Numbered from the stretch's first letter, positions 16,335-26,361 are shown. The stretch is 64,000 bases of DNA from Pseudomonadota bacterium (GCA_023423065.1 JAFAGC010000070.1:46484-110483), one strand, 5' to 3'. Numbers and translations: made by a program. Notes: a model not told the origin generated them from the letters alone.

Positions 16335-18544
16335 GCGATCAACATCTCCGGTTCCTTGCGCGCGGCGGACATCGCGGCCGCGAGCTCGCGCACGTCGCCG
16401 CGGGCGAAGATCTCGCGCGCGCTGGTCGTCATGCGGCGCGTCCAGTTCGGGTACTCACTACTCGTGCCGGGAACGTTGACGGGATCCAGCATGCCGATCA
16501 TGTCCTCGAGTTGAATCGTGACCAGCGCGGCGCGGCTGCGGCACAGGAACACGTGCACGGCGCGCGCGAGCGCGGCGGAATATTCTGGCACCCCGTCGCC
16601 GCCCTCGGGCCAGAGATTTTCACGGCGTAGCGCACGCAGCAACCGTTCTCTCTCGATCACCCGCCGCTCCCGGGCCCGGGCCGCGTCCTGCGGTTGTGGA
16701 TAGAAGTCGAGCCGCTCCCAGATATCGATGTCGTGGCCCTTCCACCACCCGTGCAGGGTAGGCAGATCGTGCGTGGTGACCGTGGCGAGCGCATGACGCA
16801 CGTATGACACGGGCGCGACGAATTCACCGTTGCGCTGCTCGAACATCACGACCTTGTAGTGATAGACGCCGAACTGCGGCAGCGCGCGACGGATCTCGTC
16901 CGGGACGACGCCCAGGTCCTCTCCGACCACGAGGCATTGCTGGCGCTGGCTTTCGAGCGCGACGATGCCGAGCAGGTCCTCGAGTGGATAGTGCACGTAG
17001 CCGCCGTCCACCGATTTCATGCCCCGCGGCACCCACCACTGGCGGAACAATGCCATCACGTGATCGAGGCGCAACGCGCCGCAGTAACGCATGCTGCCGC
17101 GCAGGAGCGCGACGAACGGCGCGTAGGCGGCGCGCCGCAGCGCGCGCGGATCCTGCGGCGGAATACCCCACTCCTGGCCCGCGATGCCGAGTGGATCGGG
17201 CGGCGCGCCGATGGCCGCGCCCGTGCAATACAGCGATTGATCCGACCAGGTCTCCGAGCCCGAGGCGTTCACGCCCACGGCGTAATCACCGTAGAGCCCG
17301 ATGCCGAGCCCCAGGTCGCGCGCGAGCTTGCGCACGGCGCCCAATTGCTCGGCGGCCAGCCATTGCAGATAGCCGTGGAAATCGACCTCGTCCGCGTGAT
17401 CCTGCGCGAAGCGGCGCACGGCTTCACCGTGCGGACTGCGATATTCCGGCGGCCAGTTGTGCCAGCCCGCACCGGTTCCGAGCGTGCGGCGCAGGTGGCC
17501 GTCGATCGCATCGAACAGGATGTGCAGCCGCATCGTCTCGCCACGCTCGCGCAGGAACGCGCGGCACGCGGCGGCGCGCGCGGTGTGTCGCTGCAGGTGT
17601 TCGGTCTTGAAGCGGTCGAAAGCGGCGGCGAGCACCGGCATCTTGAGACTGGCTACCGCGGGATAGTCGACGTGGCTCGCGGTGCGCAGCGCCGCCAGCC
17701 GCGCGCGAAAGCCCGGATCGCCCATCAATGCCCGCGCACGCGCCGAGCTCTGCACCTCGAGCACGGCGCCGACGTCGATGAACATCACGTTCAACGCATG
17801 GCGGCTGGAGGCCGAATACGGCGAGTACAACGACGCATCCGACGGAAACAACGCATGTAGCGGGCTGACTCCGACGAAGCCCGCGCCCGCCTGCGCCGCC
17901 ATGCGCAGCACTTCGGCGAGGTCGCTGAAGTCGCCGATGCCCCAGTTGTGATCCGATCGCAGCGTGTACAGCTGCACCGCGACGCCCCAAAGCTTGTCGC
18001 CGCGCTTGAGCTCCGGAGGCTCGTAACACTTCTCCGGCGTGACGATGAGCGGGCAGCTCGCGGGGCCGGCGAATTCGAGCTCGAGCTCGAGCTTGTGATA
18101 GCCGGTGGGCAGATCCTCCGGCAGCGCGAGGTCGCGCAGCACGTACCAGCGAGCGTCCTGCTGATGCGAACCGCGCTCGGGCAGATCCCACGCGCGCACT
18201 TCGCCGTGGACCTCGCCACCTTCTTCGAGCCGCACGGTCCAGCGCAGCAGCGCGTTCTGCTCGATGGCCGGCGTGTTGATGCGCGCGGCGCGCGCGCCGT
18301 TGCGCAGCACCACGACATCGCCCAACAACCCGATCGGGTGCGCGGCTTCGGAGTCGCGGATCTGCGCTTCGAGCACGGACGGATCGTCGAGCCGGCAATG
18401 CATCGCGCGCAGGATGCCGGCCTTGGTCGCGAGCGAGAAATGCTTGAGCTCGCCTAGATAGGAGTGATACGCGTCGCCCAGGCCGCGCGCACGCGCGAGG
18501 CGCTGGATCAGCGGTTCGAGCGATTCGAGCGCTTCACTTGCCAC
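16331..18544 (-). CDS. malQ: 4-alpha-glucanotransferase (amylomaltase)
   Basis: 737-aa GH77 enzyme that transfers alpha-1,4-glucan segments between malto-oligosaccharides, producing glucose and longer chains for phosphorylase. Family features: GISDL-like GVSPLHALFPSDASLYSPYS near residue 245, YGDYAVGVNASGSETWSD near residue 420, RLDHVMALFRQWWVPRG with the catalytic Asp region, and GEDLGVVPDEIR. The GTG start lies 11 bp inside glgX. An N-terminal extension of about 200 residues precedes the barrel, as in proteobacterial long MalQ forms. Confidence 0.93.
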   Translation of the reverse strand: MASEALESLEPLIQRLARARGLGDAYHSYLGELKHFSLATKAGILRAMHCRLDDPSVLEAQIRDSEAAHPIGLLGDVVVLRNGARAARINTPAIEQNALLRWTVRLEEGGEVHGEVRAWDLPERGSHQQDARWYVLRDLALPEDLPTGYHKLELELEFAGPASCPLIVTPEKCYEPPELKRGDKLWGVAVQLYTLRSDHNWGIGDFSDLAEVLRMAAQAGAGFVGVSPLHALFPSDASLYSPYSASSRHALNVMFIDVGAVLEVQSSARARALMGDPGFRARLAALRTASHVDYPAVASLKMPVLAAAFDRFKTEHLQRHTARAAACRAFLRERGETMRLHILFDAIDGHLRRTLGTGAGWHNWPPEYRSPHGEAVRRFAQDHADEVDFHGYLQWLAAEQLGAVRKLARDLGLGIGLYGDYAVGVNASGSETWSDQSLYCTGAAIGAPPDPLGIAGQEWGIPPQDPRALRRAAYAPFVALLRGSMRYCGALRLDHVMALFRQWWVPRGMKSVDGGYVHYPLEDLLGIVALESQRQQCLVVGEDLGVVPDEIRRALPQFGVYHYKVVMFEQRNGEFVAPVSYVRHALATVTTHDLPTLHGWWKGHDIDIWERLDFYPQPQDAARARERRVIERERLLRALRRENLWPEGGDGVPEYSAALARAVHVFLCRSRAALVTIQLEDMIGMLDPVNVPGTSSEYPNWTRRMTTSAREIFARGDVRELAAAMSAARKEPEMLIA

Positions 18545-20597
18545 GTTGCAACGCCAGTGTCTGGAAAGGTCCGACCTTGACCGGACCCGCGGGCAGCAGC
18601 AATTCCGGCACGATGCCGACGGGATGCGCCGTGTCGATGATCACTTCCCAGCCGCGCGTGTCGACGGCAGGAACGCGAAACTCGCATTCCTGTTCGGTGG
18701 GGTTCAGCAGCAGCATCAGGTGCGGTTCCGCCGCCGTGCCGCCGAGCCCGATCGCCAGTTGCCGCAGATCCGGGTTGTTCCATTCGTGGTCGGCCATCTC
18801 GTGACCGTCCGGATGCCACCAGGAGATGTCGCGGTGACTCGAGCGAATCGCGCCCTTGAGAAAGGTCTCGCGACGCAGCTCGGGACATTCGCGCCTGAGA
18901 CTCGCCAGGCCGCGCACGAACTGCAGCAGGCCGTCGTCTTCCTTGAGGCCGGTCCAATCCACCCAGCTGATGTCGTTGTCCTGGCAGTACGCGTTGTTGT
19001 TGCCCTGCTGCGTGCGATACAGCTCGTCGCCGGCGAGCAGCATCGGCACGCCCTGCGAGAAGAACAACGTCGTGAGCATGTTGCGCACCTGGCGACGGCG
19101 CAGCGAGACGATGTGCGGGTCGTCGGTCGGGCCTTCGACACCGCAGTTCCAGCTCTGGTTGTGAGAGTGGCCGTCGCGGTTGTCCTCGAGGTTCGCCTCG
19201 TTGTGACGCTCGTTGTACGAGACGGCGTCGCGCAAGGTGAAGCCGTCGTGCGCGGCGACGAAGTTGATGCTCGCGCTCGGCTTGCGGCCATGGCGGCGGA
19301 ACAGGTCGCTCGATCCGGCGAAGCGCTCCGCGAATCCGCCCAGCATGCGGCGGCCCCCGTGCCAGAACGCGCGCATCGTGTCGCGATACCGGTCGTTCCA
19401 TTCCGACCAGCCGGCCGGAAAGTTGCCGAGTTGATAACCGCCGAGGCCGACGTCCCAGGGTTCGGCGATGAGCTTCACGTAGGCCAGCACCGGATCGGCG
19501 CGCAGCGCGGCGAAGAAGGGCGAGTTCGCGTTGAAGCCGGAGCGGTCGCGGCCCAGCACGGTCGCCAGATCGAACCGGAACCCGTCGATGCGGTACTCCT
19601 GCGCGAAGTACCGCAGCGAGGACAGGATGTCCGCCTGCACGATCGGATGGTCGCACGCGACGGTGTTGCCGCAGCCGGTGACGTCGTCGTAGAAGCGCCG
19701 GTCGGACAGGCGATGGAAGTAGTAAGCCCGGTTGTCGATGGCCTTGTACGAGAGCGTGGGACCGAGATGGTTGCCCTCGGCCGTGTGGTTGTAGACGACG
19801 TCGAGGATCACCTCGATGCCCGCGGCGTGCAACGCCTTCACGGCCTGCTTGAGTTCGACCACCGGATCCTTCACCGCGTAGCGGCGCGTGGGCGCGAACC
19901 AGCCCATGGAGTTGTAACCCCAGTAGTTGGTCAGGCCGCGCTCGGTCAGGAAACCCTCGCTCATCATCGCGTGCACCGGCATCAGCTCGACGGCGGTCAC
20001 ACCGAGGGATTTCAGGTGATTGAGCACCGCGGGCACGGTCAGCGCCAGGTATTTGCCGCGCCATTCCGGCGGCACGTCCGGATGTTTCCGCGTGAATCCC
20101 TTCACGTGCAGCTCGTAGATCAGCGTGTCGCGCCACGGCACGGCGGGTTGTTTGTCGCCGTTCCAGTCGAAGACACCGTCGACGACGCGGCATTTCGGCA
20201 TCGCGGCGGCGCTGTCGACGAGGCTGGGCTTGATGCCCTCGGGGTCCGTGGGATCGTATCCGAGGATGCTCGGATCCCACTTCGGCTCGCCCACGATGTC
20301 GCGCGCCCAGGGATCGAGCAGTAGTTTGTTCACGTTGCAGCGGTAGCCTTCGCGCGGATCGTACGGGCCGTGCACACGGATGCCGTACAGCGTGCCGACG
20401 CGCGCGAACTCCTGTTCGACGAAGCCGTGGTGGGTCGCGCCCGTGCGGCCCGGCAGGGTGAGCCGCGCGGTTTCGTTTTCGCCGCTCGCGTCGAAAATGC
20501 AGACGTCGACGCGCGTCGCGGCGCGCGACTGGATCGCGAAGTTGACGCCGTTGCCCGTGAAGGTGGCGCCGAGCGGGTCCGGCGAGCCTTCCTTCAT
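18534..20597 (-). CDS. glgX: Glycogen debranching enzyme (isoamylase type)
   Basis: 687-aa GH13_11 enzyme that hydrolyses alpha-1,6 branches of phosphorylase-limit dextrin. It has an N-terminal CBM48 domain (PLGATFTGNGVNFAIQS), region I VILDVVYNHTAEGN, the nucleophile region IDGFRFDLATVLGRD near residue 340, the acid/base segment LIAEPWDVGLGGYQLG, and FVAAHDGFTLRD. The ATG overlaps the glgB stop (TGATG). The product feeds malQ and glgP in the same operon. Confidence 0.94.
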   Translation of the reverse strand: MKEGSPDPLGATFTGNGVNFAIQSRAATRVDVCIFDASGENETARLTLPGRTGATHHGFVEQEFARVGTLYGIRVHGPYDPREGYRCNVNKLLLDPWARDIVGEPKWDPSILGYDPTDPEGIKPSLVDSAAAMPKCRVVDGVFDWNGDKQPAVPWRDTLIYELHVKGFTRKHPDVPPEWRGKYLALTVPAVLNHLKSLGVTAVELMPVHAMMSEGFLTERGLTNYWGYNSMGWFAPTRRYAVKDPVVELKQAVKALHAAGIEVILDVVYNHTAEGNHLGPTLSYKAIDNRAYYFHRLSDRRFYDDVTGCGNTVACDHPIVQADILSSLRYFAQEYRIDGFRFDLATVLGRDRSGFNANSPFFAALRADPVLAYVKLIAEPWDVGLGGYQLGNFPAGWSEWNDRYRDTMRAFWHGGRRMLGGFAERFAGSSDLFRRHGRKPSASINFVAAHDGFTLRDAVSYNERHNEANLEDNRDGHSHNQSWNCGVEGPTDDPHIVSLRRRQVRNMLTTLFFSQGVPMLLAGDELYRTQQGNNNAYCQDNDISWVDWTGLKEDDGLLQFVRGLASLRRECPELRRETFLKGAIRSSHRDISWWHPDGHEMADHEWNNPDLRQLAIGLGGTAAEPHLMLLLNPTEQECEFRVPAVDTRGWEVIIDTAHPVGIVPELLLPAGPVKVGPFQTLALQRGK

Positions 20598-22693
20598 CAG
20601 GCGCTCCGCTTGAGGTACAGCCCGGCGAGCGGCGGCAGGCGCACGCGAATCGCGTACGGAAACCCGTGAACCTGGTGCTCGAACGCGTCGTACCCGCCCG
20701 TGCCCGCGAATCCGGAGCCACCGAAGCCGGGGTGATCGGAGTCGAAGATGACCTCGTAACGCCCGAGGTCCGGCACCCCTAACCAGTAGTCGGCGCGCGG
20801 CACGGGCGTCGCATTGAACACGCAGAGGACGGGCGCGTGGCCGTGCTCCTGGCGCAGGAACGCGAACACGCTTTCGTCCGCGTTGTGCAGGTCGCTCCAG
20901 CGGAATCCGCCCGCGTCGCAGTCGCTGGCGTGGAACTGCGGCATGCGGCGGTAGAGAGCCGCGAGCTCGCGGTTGAGGTCCGAGAGTCCACGATGCTCAG
21001 GCTTGGCGAGCAGGCCCCAGTCGAGTTGCTCGTGGTCGCGCCACTCGTGCCACTGGCCGAACTCGGAGCCCATGAACATGAGTTTCTTGCCCGGATGCGC
21101 GGTCATGTAGGCCATGAACAGGCGGTAGTTCGCCCGCTTCTGCCATTCGTCGCCGGGCATCTTGTCGAGCAGCGAGCGCTTGCCGTGCACGACTTCGTCG
21201 TGCGAGATCGGCAGCACGAAGTTCTCGCTCCACGCGTACATGAACGAGAACGTGATCTTGTTGTGCTCGTGGCGGCGGTAGACCGGATCCTTCTCGAAGT
21301 AATGCAGGGTGTCGTTCATCCAGCCCATGTTCCACTTGAAGCTGAAGCCGACGCCGCCGAGGTGCACGGGGCGCGAAACGCCCGGGAACGCTGTGGACTC
21401 TTCCGCGATCGTGAGCACGCCGGGATGATTGCCGTGCGCGACGGTGTTGAATTCGCGCAGGAACGCGAGCGCGGCGAGGTTCTCTCGCCCGCCGTACTGG
21501 TTAGGCACCCACTCGCCCGGCTTGCGGCTGTAGTCGAGGTAGAGCATCGAGGCGACCGCGTCCACGCGCAGGCCGTCGATGTGGTAACGCTCGAGCCAGT
21601 ACAAGGCGTTCGCGACGAGGAAATTCTTAACCTCGTGGCGGCCGTAATTGAAGATCTTGGTGCCCCAGTCCATGTGCTCGCCCAGGCGACGGTCCTCGTG
21701 CTCGTAGAGCGCGGAGCCGTCGAATTCGGCGAGGCCATGGGAATCCTTCGGAAAGTGCGCGGGGACCCAGTCGAGGATCACGCCGAGGCCAGCCTGGTGG
21801 CACTTGTCGACGAAGTACATGAAGTCCTTCGGCGAGCCGTAACGGGATGTGGGCGCGTAGTAGCCGACGACCTGGTAGCCCCAACTACCGTCGAACGGGT
21901 GCTCGGCGACGCCCATCAGTTCGATGTGCGTGTAGCCCATGTCGACGACGTAGGGGATCAGGTGCTCGGCGGCTTCGTGCCAGGTGTAGAACGGCGGATG
22001 GCGATCCCAGGCGTGTTTCCAGCTGCCGAGCTGCACCTCGTAGATGTTGATCGGAGCGCGGCGCCAGTCCGTGTTGGGGCGCGCGTTCATCCAGGGGGCA
22101 TCGCCCCATTCGTAGCCGTCGAGCGAGGCGACGATCGAGGCCGTCTCGGGGCGCTTCTGCATGAAGAAGCCGTAGGGATCGGACTTGAGCAGGATGTCGT
22201 CGCGGCGCGTGCGGATCTCGTATTTATAGGTGGCGCCCTCGCCGATGCCCGGCACGAACAGCTCCCACACGCCCGAGCTGCCACGTGCCTGCATCGCGTG
22301 TTTGCGGCCGTCCCAGAGATTGAAGTCGCCGACCACGCTCACGCGCCTGGCGTTCGGCGCCCACACCGCGAAGTGGGTGCCCGCGACGCCGTCGCGGACG
22401 CGCTGGTGCGCGCCGAACTTGTTGTAGAGGCTGTAGTGCCGGCCCTCGCCGAATAGATAGAGGTCGAAATCGGTGAGCTCGTGCGAGAAGAAATAAGCGT
22501 CGTGCTTGACGACTTCGTGGCCGCCCTGGAAGCGGATGCGCAGCTTGTACGGAACCACGGGGCGGCGATGGCGGATGTTGCCTTCGAACAGGCCCGCGTC
22601 GTGGATGCACTTGAGCTCGGTGGCCTTCTCGACGCCCTCGTCTTCCCAGAACACCGCGACGGATTCCGCGCCCGGCTCGAGCACCCGCACCAC
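20597..22693 (-). CDS. glgB: 1,4-alpha-glucan branching enzyme, start codon apparently lost
   Basis: GH13_9 enzyme that makes alpha-1,6 branches in glycogen. Motifs: HFAVWAPNARRVSVVGDFN (CBM48), VILDWVPAHFPKD, the nucleophile region IDGLRVDAVASMLYLDYSR, TIAEESTAFP, and LPISHDEVVHG. From the first canonical start (GTG at 22693) the product is 698 aa and begins inside the CBM48 domain. The same frame stays open to a TAG near 22830 and encodes a typical GlgB N-terminus (KSEIGALISASHHEPRSLLG), but with no ATG, GTG or TTG. ATT at 22810, at the edge of the inverted-repeat element, is the best candidate for the full 737-aa protein. Confidence 0.9.
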   Translation of the reverse strand: MVRVLEPGAESVAVFWEDEGVEKATELKCIHDAGLFEGNIRHRRPVVPYKLRIRFQGGHEVVKHDAYFFSHELTDFDLYLFGEGRHYSLYNKFGAHQRVRDGVAGTHFAVWAPNARRVSVVGDFNLWDGRKHAMQARGSSGVWELFVPGIGEGATYKYEIRTRRDDILLKSDPYGFFMQKRPETASIVASLDGYEWGDAPWMNARPNTDWRRAPINIYEVQLGSWKHAWDRHPPFYTWHEAAEHLIPYVVDMGYTHIELMGVAEHPFDGSWGYQVVGYYAPTSRYGSPKDFMYFVDKCHQAGLGVILDWVPAHFPKDSHGLAEFDGSALYEHEDRRLGEHMDWGTKIFNYGRHEVKNFLVANALYWLERYHIDGLRVDAVASMLYLDYSRKPGEWVPNQYGGRENLAALAFLREFNTVAHGNHPGVLTIAEESTAFPGVSRPVHLGGVGFSFKWNMGWMNDTLHYFEKDPVYRRHEHNKITFSFMYAWSENFVLPISHDEVVHGKRSLLDKMPGDEWQKRANYRLFMAYMTAHPGKKLMFMGSEFGQWHEWRDHEQLDWGLLAKPEHRGLSDLNRELAALYRRMPQFHASDCDAGGFRWSDLHNADESVFAFLRQEHGHAPVLCVFNATPVPRADYWLGVPDLGRYEVIFDSDHPGFGGSGFAGTGGYDAFEHQVHGFPYAIRVRLPPLAGLYLKRSA

Positions 22694-22806
22694 GCACAGT
22701 GGTGTGTCACCCGCGCGCGGGAACTCGTGGTACCCGAGCAGCGACCGCGGCTCGTGGTGGCTCGCGCTGATCAGCGCCCCAATCTCCGATTTTGTCAGCT
22801 TGCCTT

Positions 22807-22926
22807 TAATGGGGACATTCCTCGTTTCCTAGCAAAAAGGGACAGACCTGCCCACGGCCCACCCCAACACTTCAATTCTCCTGAGGCCTGTCCCCGTTTG
22901 CTAGGAAACGAGGAATGTCCCCATTA
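22807..22926. repeat. 120-bp inverted-repeat (MITE/REP-like) element between glgP and glgB
   Basis: Perfect 30-bp terminal inverted repeats (22807-22836 and 22897-22926), each beginning TAATGGGGACATTCCTCG from the outside and ending in the CTAGCAAA core, enclose about 60 bp that continue the symmetry imperfectly (GGGACAG against CTGTCCC). The right tip contains the glgP stop codon TAA; the left tip reaches the lost glgB start. No coding capacity, so any transposition would be non-autonomous. Related cores occur at 13785, and a simpler GAAACGGGG palindrome at 27646. Confidence 0.85.
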
Positions 22927-25386
22927 CATCACCGAGCGGATCTTCCAGATGCGTTCGGCGTACTCGCGGATGCTGCGGTCGCTCGAGAACGGACCCATCG
23001 ACATCGTGTTCAGCACGGCTTTGCGGCTCCATTCATCGTGGTTTCGATAGAGCGCGTCAACGCGGCCCTGGGCTTCGCAGTACGCCGCGAAATCCGCGAG
23101 CACCAGGAACGGCTCGCCGTCCGACGTCAATCGGTCCACGATGAGCCGCGCATGATCGCCTTCGCCGAACGCGCCGTTGCGGATCATGTCCAGCGTGTTG
23201 GCCAGCTCGGGATTCGATGCGACGATCTCGCGCGGCCGGTAACCATCGGCGCGCCGCGCTTCAACCTCGTCCGCCGTCATGCCGAAGATGAATATGTTCT
23301 CCGGCCCCACCGCATCGCGAATCTCGATGTTCGCGCCGTCCAGCGTGCCGATCGTCAACGCGCCGTTCAGCGCGAGCTTCATGTTCCCGGTGCCCGACGC
23401 TTCCATGCCCGCCGTCGAGATCTGCTGCGACAGGTCCGCCGCCGGCATGATCAATTGCGCGAGCGACACGTCGTAATCCGGCAGGAACACGCACTTCAGC
23501 TTCGTCAGCGTGTCCGGATCCTGGTTGATCTTCGTCGATGCATTGTTGATGAGCCGGATGATCGCCTTCGCCATCAGGTAACCCGGCGCGGCCTTGCCCG
23601 CGAACATCGTCGTGCGCGGCACCCACGGCTCGTCCGGCTTCGCCTTGATCCGGTTGTAACGCGTGATCACGTACAGGATGTTCAGCAGCTGCCGCTTGTA
23701 CTCGTGGATGCGCTTCACCTGCACGTCGAACAACGTATCCACGCTGATGTCGATGCCCGTACGCCGATCCACTTCTTCCGCCAACGCGATCTTGTTCTGC
23801 CGCTTGATGTCGCGGAACAGCCCGCGGAAATGCGGATCGTCCGCCGCCCAGCGCAGCCGCTCGAGCTCCTCGAGATCGTTCTCCCACGCCGAACCCAGCC
23901 GCTCCGTCAGCAGCCGCGACAACCCCACGTTCGACTGTTTCAACCAGCGCCGCACCGTGATGCCGTTGGTCACGTTCGTGAACCGGTCCGGAAACATCCG
24001 CGCGAAGCCCGCGAAGATGGTCTTCCTCATGAGGTCCGAATGTAGTTTGGCGACGCCATTGACCTTGTGCGACCCCACGACCGCCAGGTGCGCCATGCGC
24101 ACCCGCCGCCCGTGGTGTTCGCCGATGATCGACAGCGCGGTCTTGGCCGCATCGTCTCCCTTGAAGCGTTTCTCGACCTCGAGCAGGAACTCCTCGTTGA
24201 TGCGGTAGATGATCTCCAGGTGCCGCGGCAGGAACCGCTCGAAGAATTCCACCGGCCAGGTCTCGAGCGCCTCGGGCAGCAGCGTGTGGTTCGTATAACC
24301 GAACACCTTCCGGCAGATCTCCCACGCATCCGCCCACGCCATGTCGTACTGATCCAGCAGCAGCCGCATCAGCTCCGGGATCGCGAGCGTCGGATGCGTG
24401 TCGTTCAACTGCACCGCGAGCGCCGTCGGCAACTCCTCCAGCGTGCGGTCTTCGGCCAGGTGCGTCGCCAGCATGTCCTGCATGCTCGCGCTGACGAAGA
24501 AATACTGCTGCTTGAAGCGCAGCTCCTTGCCCTGCGGCGTCGAATCGTCCGGGTACAACACGCGCGAGAGATTCTTCGCGTCGACCTGGTCGCGCACCGC
24601 GGCCGCGTATTCGCCCGAGTTGAAATTCTCGATGTGGAACGGCTGCAGCGCGCGCCCCGACCACAACCGCAGGTGATTCACCGTCGGCGAGCGATTGCCC
24701 GGCACGAGCTGGTCGAATCCCACCGCGAGGATGTCCTGCGTTTCCACCCAGCGCGAACGCTCCTGCCCACCTACTTCGTGCGTGACGATCACGCGCCCGC
24801 CGAAGCGCACGATGTAGCGCGCATCCGACCGCGGCGTTTCCCACACGTTGTGCAGCCGCAGCCACGTACTCGCGGCTTCCCGCTGCCCGCCGTTGTCGTC
24901 GATCGACTGCGTGAAGATGCCGTAGTCGTAGCGGATGCCGTATCCCGTCGCCGGGTATTGCAGCGTCGCGAGCGAATCGAGAAAACACGCGGCGAGCCGC
25001 CCCAGGCCGCCATTGCCGAGCCCCGGGTCCACTTCGAGCGCGACCACCGCGTCGAAATCGTGTCCCATGCTCGCCACGGCCGCGCGCGCCTCGTCGATCA
25101 ACTCCGCGTCGATGCTCGACAACGCGTTGAGCAGCGAGCGGCCCGGCAGGTATTCGACGGACAGATAGCAAAGCCGCTTCACGCGCGCCCGCGCCACGCG
25201 CCGCTGCGTGGCGAGCCAGCGGGCGGACATTTCCTCCCGGATAGCCAGCGATAACGCGTCGTATATGTCGCGCGGCGTCGCCGTCTCAGGGTCCTTGCCC
25301 AGCGAGCGCGTGAGCCTGTCGTAAATCGCCGAACGCAGGCTGCCCCGCCTGAGGATCGCGCCCGAAACGAGCGGCTCATTCAACAC
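22924..25386 (-). CDS. glgP: Glycogen/starch phosphorylase
   Basis: 820-aa GT35 enzyme releasing glucose-1-phosphate from alpha-glucans. Features: GNGGLGRLAACFLDSLATLQ near residue 130, the phosphate/PLP region, and the PLP-lysine segment EASGTGNMKLALNGALTIG near residue 660, then GTLDGANIEIRD. The GTG start (MLNEPLVSGAILRRGSL) is preferred because conserved sequence follows within 15 residues. It is first in the glgP-glgB-glgX-malQ operon. Its TAA stop is inside the terminal repeat of the following element, so its last residues (IRSVM) abut the insertion exactly. Confidence 0.95.
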   Translation of the reverse strand: MLNEPLVSGAILRRGSLRSAIYDRLTRSLGKDPETATPRDIYDALSLAIREEMSARWLATQRRVARARVKRLCYLSVEYLPGRSLLNALSSIDAELIDEARAAVASMGHDFDAVVALEVDPGLGNGGLGRLAACFLDSLATLQYPATGYGIRYDYGIFTQSIDDNGGQREAASTWLRLHNVWETPRSDARYIVRFGGRVIVTHEVGGQERSRWVETQDILAVGFDQLVPGNRSPTVNHLRLWSGRALQPFHIENFNSGEYAAAVRDQVDAKNLSRVLYPDDSTPQGKELRFKQQYFFVSASMQDMLATHLAEDRTLEELPTALAVQLNDTHPTLAIPELMRLLLDQYDMAWADAWEICRKVFGYTNHTLLPEALETWPVEFFERFLPRHLEIIYRINEEFLLEVEKRFKGDDAAKTALSIIGEHHGRRVRMAHLAVVGSHKVNGVAKLHSDLMRKTIFAGFARMFPDRFTNVTNGITVRRWLKQSNVGLSRLLTERLGSAWENDLEELERLRWAADDPHFRGLFRDIKRQNKIALAEEVDRRTGIDISVDTLFDVQVKRIHEYKRQLLNILYVITRYNRIKAKPDEPWVPRTTMFAGKAAPGYLMAKAIIRLINNASTKINQDPDTLTKLKCVFLPDYDVSLAQLIMPAADLSQQISTAGMEASGTGNMKLALNGALTIGTLDGANIEIRDAVGPENIFIFGMTADEVEARRADGYRPREIVASNPELANTLDMIRNGAFGEGDHARLIVDRLTSDGEPFLVLADFAAYCEAQGRVDALYRNHDEWSRKAVLNTMSMGPFSSDRSIREYAERIWKIRSVM

Positions 25387-25581
25387 TGGGTTCTACCTTT
25401 CATTAGTTCTACGAGACATTTCAGGACAATTTTCGATGACGTGCCGACATTCCATGCAAGAAGTATGTCGGACTCCGGAGACCGGTATCATATGCACGTC
25501 GTGCGAGGGGGCACAGATTACCAAGGTTGCTTGGTGTCACCTTTCGCGCGCTGCACCACATTGGCTTCGAGTACACGCGGA

Positions 25582-26361
25582 ATGCACCGACAAGCAATCG
25601 GCATCGATATCGGCGGATCGTCCATCAAGGCGGCGGTTGTCGACCTCACAAAAGGCAGCCTCGTCGGCGAACGACGGTCGGTGCCCTCGCCGGCCATGTC
25701 GGCCGTGAGTGAAATGATGCATGCCATGGCCGATGCGGTGCCGGAGGGCGCCGAGCATCTTCCCGCGGGCGTGACGTTTCCGGGCGTCGTGGTCGGCGGC
25801 ACGGTCTACACCGCCGCCAACGTCGCGAAGTCGTGGATCGGCCAGCCGCTCGCCGAACCCGCCGCCGCCAAGCTCAACCGCGAGGTCGTCGCGATCAACG
25901 ACGCCGATGCCGCGGGCCTCGCCGAGGTGCACTTCGGCGCCGCGCGCGATGTGAAGGGCACGGTACTGGTGCTCGCGCTCGGCACCGGCATCGGCAGCGC
26001 GTTGTTCGTCGACGGCCTGCTCGTGCCGAACACCGAGCTCGGACATCTCGAATTCGACGGCATGGAAGCCGAGGCGCGCGCCTCGGGCCGTGCGCGCATG
26101 GAGCGCAAGCTCGAGTGGAATGACTACATGACCGAGCTGTCGTACGTGCTGACGCGCATGCACGCGTTGTTCTGGCCGGATCTCATCGTGCTGTGCGGCG
26201 GAATCACCGGGGACCATCCGAACCTGGTCGACGACCTCAAGGTCCCGACCCAGCTCAAGCTGGGCTCGCTGCGCGCGGATGCCGGCATCGTCGGCGCCGC
26301 GTTCGCCACCACCCTGCGGCAAGGGGTTTGGATCAAACAGGCAAAAGCCGCGGGAAAATAG
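25582..26361 (+). CDS. ppgK: Polyphosphate glucokinase (ROK family)
   Basis: 259-aa sugar kinase that phosphorylates glucose using polyphosphate (and/or ATP). N-terminal phosphate loop AIGIDIGGSSIKAAVVD, substrate/catalytic segment VAINDADAAGLAE with the active-site Asp, and LALGTGIGSALFVDGLL followed by NTELGHLEF are the PpgK pattern rather than bacterial Glk. MHRQAIGIDIGG at 25582 is chosen; the upstream in-frame extension looks non-coding. Divergent from glgP; it would capture glucose released by MalQ and GlgX, so coregulation from the 195-bp spacer is plausible. Confidence 0.88.
   Translation: MHRQAIGIDIGGSSIKAAVVDLTKGSLVGERRSVPSPAMSAVSEMMHAMADAVPEGAEHLPAGVTFPGVVVGGTVYTAANVAKSWIGQPLAEPAAAKLNREVVAINDADAAGLAEVHFGAARDVKGTVLVLALGTGIGSALFVDGLLVPNTELGHLEFDGMEAEARASGRARMERKLEWNDYMTELSYVLTRMHALFWPDLIVLCGGITGDHPNLVDDLKVPTQLKLGSLRADAGIVGAAFATTLRQGVWIKQAKAAGK

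Noticed and set aside
25441..25581. 47-residue extension of ppgK
   Set aside because: Cys/His-rich atypical sequence in the divergent promoter region; the ROK phosphate loop follows the ATG at 25582.
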